From JANMGV01 sp037440405 (GTDB lineage Bacteria > Planctomycetota > Planctomycetia > Pirellulales > Pirellulaceae), in NCBI GenBank assembly GCA_037440405.1, contig JBBIUE010000017.1, positions 5,248-69,247 on the forward strand: 64,000 nt of DNA, read 5' to 3'. The notes below the pieces were generated by a model, which saw nothing but the letters and a program-made list of their open reading frames with translations, searched no databases and was not told the DNA's origin. A program made the translations under genes and the position numbers. This document shows, piece after piece, positions 62,746 through 64,000 of the stretch (its first letter is position 1; every line of letters begins with the position of its first letter).

Positions 62746-62798
62746 GAACGACTCCAAACGACGCGCATGAACTTGCTCCACATTCTGTTCCAGCCAGC

Positions 62799-63632
62799 AT
62801 GTTGATGTCCAAATCCCATTCTGAAATCCTTGCGTTTTGCCACCTTCGGAAAACAGGCGGCATTTCGTTGAATCAGATTCTCAGGCGGCAGTTCGGCATC
62901 CACCATCTGGATGCTATCGTCCGGTTCCAGCCAGGCACCAAGCTAAATCAACCTTTTTATTCCTTGGAGCATCTATCCCAGGATCGGAAGATCTATCCAA
63001 AAATTCGGTCGATCGCCGGCCACTATCTTTGCCCGGCCATCGATTATGGTGAGTTGGGTTCGCGGTTTCGCTGGATCACTATACTTCGCGATCCGTTGCG
63101 AAGATACGTTTCGCATTACGGTCAGCATGTTGAGAAAATGGGAGTGACGACCGATTTCGAACCGTGGCTGTCGATCGAGAAGCACCACAACGATCAGGTG
63201 AAAACGATTGCGGGCGAAGCCAATTTGGAGAAAGCCAAGGAGATCCTTGAGCGTCAGTTCGTCCTTGGCTTTCTTGAAGCGTATGAACTCTCGATGTTGG
63301 TCATCCGAGAATTGCTTCCACAATTTGAGCTCGACATGAACTATCGGCAGAAAAGCAATCCGGCCAAAGGGATCATCAACGCGAAGGAGCTGGCCGAGAA
63401 GTACGCCGACCGGATTCGCGAGAATAATCAACTGGATCAACAGCTCTATGACTTCGCTTGGAACGTCCTATGGAAGCGTCAGTTGGAGCGTGTTGACCTT
63501 CCTCGGCTTGAGGCAGAAGTCACAGGGATGCAGTATCGCTCTCCGACGATAGGCCAGCAGATGCGCTTATTCGCCGCTCGGCTGAAGCGCAATCTCCTCT
63601 ACAAGCCCTATGTCCGTTGGCAGCAACCGTAG
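62799..63632 (+). CDS. Sulfotransferase family protein (third of three)
   Basis: 277 residues. The start FCHLRKTGGISLNQILRRQF matches the PAPS loop of the Sulfotransfer_2 type (LRKTGG), and RWITILRDPLRRYVSHYGQHV near residue 92 gives the 3'-phosphate-binding region. The rest is helical and Glu/Lys rich and ends in a basic tail (ARLKRNLLYKPYVRW). No signal peptide is present, in contrast to Golgi sulfotransferases with an anchor. It lies 53 bases after the ligase/polymerase gene. The substrate sugar is not known. Confidence 0.78.
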   Translation: MLMSKSHSEILAFCHLRKTGGISLNQILRRQFGIHHLDAIVRFQPGTKLNQPFYSLEHLSQDRKIYPKIRSIAGHYLCPAIDYGELGSRFRWITILRDPLRRYVSHYGQHVEKMGVTTDFEPWLSIEKHHNDQVKTIAGEANLEKAKEILERQFVLGFLEAYELSMLVIRELLPQFELDMNYRQKSNPAKGIINAKELAEKYADRIRENNQLDQQLYDFAWNVLWKRQLERVDLPRLEAEVTGMQYRSPTIGQQMRLFAARLKRNLLYKPYVRWQQP

Positions 63633-63655
63633 CTTCGGCTCCCTTCCTCGCCAAC

Positions 63656-64000
63656 GTGTCGTCACCGCTCCGCATCTTGTTCTACATCGACAGCATCCAC
63701 TGCGGAGGTGCTCAGAGGCAGCTCTGTACCCTAGCAGCCAATCTCAAGCGTCTTGGTCACGATGCGCATGTGGCTGTCTACTACCCTGAGTACGATTTTT
63801 TTAAGCAGTACCTTTGCGAGCACAAGGTTCCGCTTCATGAACTCTCGAAGAACAAGCCATGGAGAATGATGGCCGACTTGTCGAAGCTCGCTCGGTCGCT
63901 CAATGTCCACTGGGTGATTCCGTTTCTCGAAGGACCTACGTTCTACACGCTGCTGACGAAATGCATGCGAGGGGGGGTTCACGTCTGCGTCGCTGAACGC
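63656..64000 (+). CDS. Glycosyltransferase family 4, N-terminal fragment (runs off window)
   Basis: The frame opens with GTG 63656 (24 bases after the previous stop) and is uninterrupted for 115 codons to the end of the window. The protein begins LRILFYIDSIHCGGAQRQLCTLAANLKR, the classic GT4 start with GGAQRQ that binds the donor or acceptor side, then GHDAHVAVYYPEYDFF. It is a cytoplasmic GT-B enzyme. The C-terminal donor-binding half lies outside. A run of seven G is near 63971. The locus therefore continues beyond 64000. Confidence 0.85.
   Translation, partial: MSSPLRILFYIDSIHCGGAQRQLCTLAANLKRLGHDAHVAVYYPEYDFFKQYLCEHKVPLHELSKNKPWRMMADLSKLARSLNVHWVIPFLEGPTFYTLLTKCMRGGVHVCVAER

Overview
The window looks like a chromosomal segment from a planctomycete, most likely of the Pirellulaceae type. 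The clues are a 1,831-residue Ser/Thr kinase fused to a STAND-type ATPase and a sulfatase-modifying-enzyme-like domain, a PEP-CTERM surface protein, several sulfotransferases, many short multi-gene runs of changing strand, frequent GTG/TTG starts and moderate GC content. This is inference from gene content; no rRNA or tRNA gene was seen to confirm it.

Layout. (1) 1-4016, plus strand: the end of a polysaccharide locus with a C-methyltransferase fragment, a flippase, glucose-1-phosphate cytidylyltransferase, a PIG-L deacetylase and a methyltransferase. (2) 4030-6918, minus strand: two glycosyltransferases and a Cys-rich unknown protein. (3) 7027-12522, minus: the giant kinase. (4) 13077-25234, minus: a tight run of ten genes. 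In transcription order these are a Ycf46-like AAA+ ATPase, a substrate-binding-protein/OmpA fusion, a von Willebrand A membrane protein, a second substrate-binding/OmpA fusion, a membrane coiled-coil protein, PspA/IM30, then a lipoprotein, permease and ATPase of a nitrate/taurine-type ABC importer, and a thioredoxin-fold protein. This is the most unusual part of the window and my candidate for a poorly described envelope system. (5) 25235-28197: a five-unit 20-bp tandem repeat, a YqgE/AlgH protein, an HTH protein and a degenerate family-2 glycosyltransferase. (6) 28198-33690, plus: housekeeping genes hisI, ilvH, ilvC, a sarcosine-oxidase-like enzyme, holA and glutathione peroxidase, plus a small unknown. 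(7) 33771-34733, minus: a PEP-CTERM protein.

(8) 35642-64000, plus: a long surface-polysaccharide locus that runs off the end. It opens with a WecA-like initiating transferase and a NusG paralogue, then makes activated sugars: GDP-mannose 4,6-dehydratase, UDP-glucose and UDP-HexNAc dehydrogenases, a UDP-glucuronate-type epimerase, neuB/neuC/neuA for a CMP-nonulosonate, and CDP-paratose-epimerase-like proteins. It continues with three sulfotransferases, a flippase, methyltransferases, glycosyltransferases, an asparagine synthase and an O-antigen-ligase/polymerase-like protein. Together these suggest a large, acidic, sulfated and probably nonulosonate-containing exopolysaccharide or O-chain whose long transcript may need the NusG paralogue for processive elongation.
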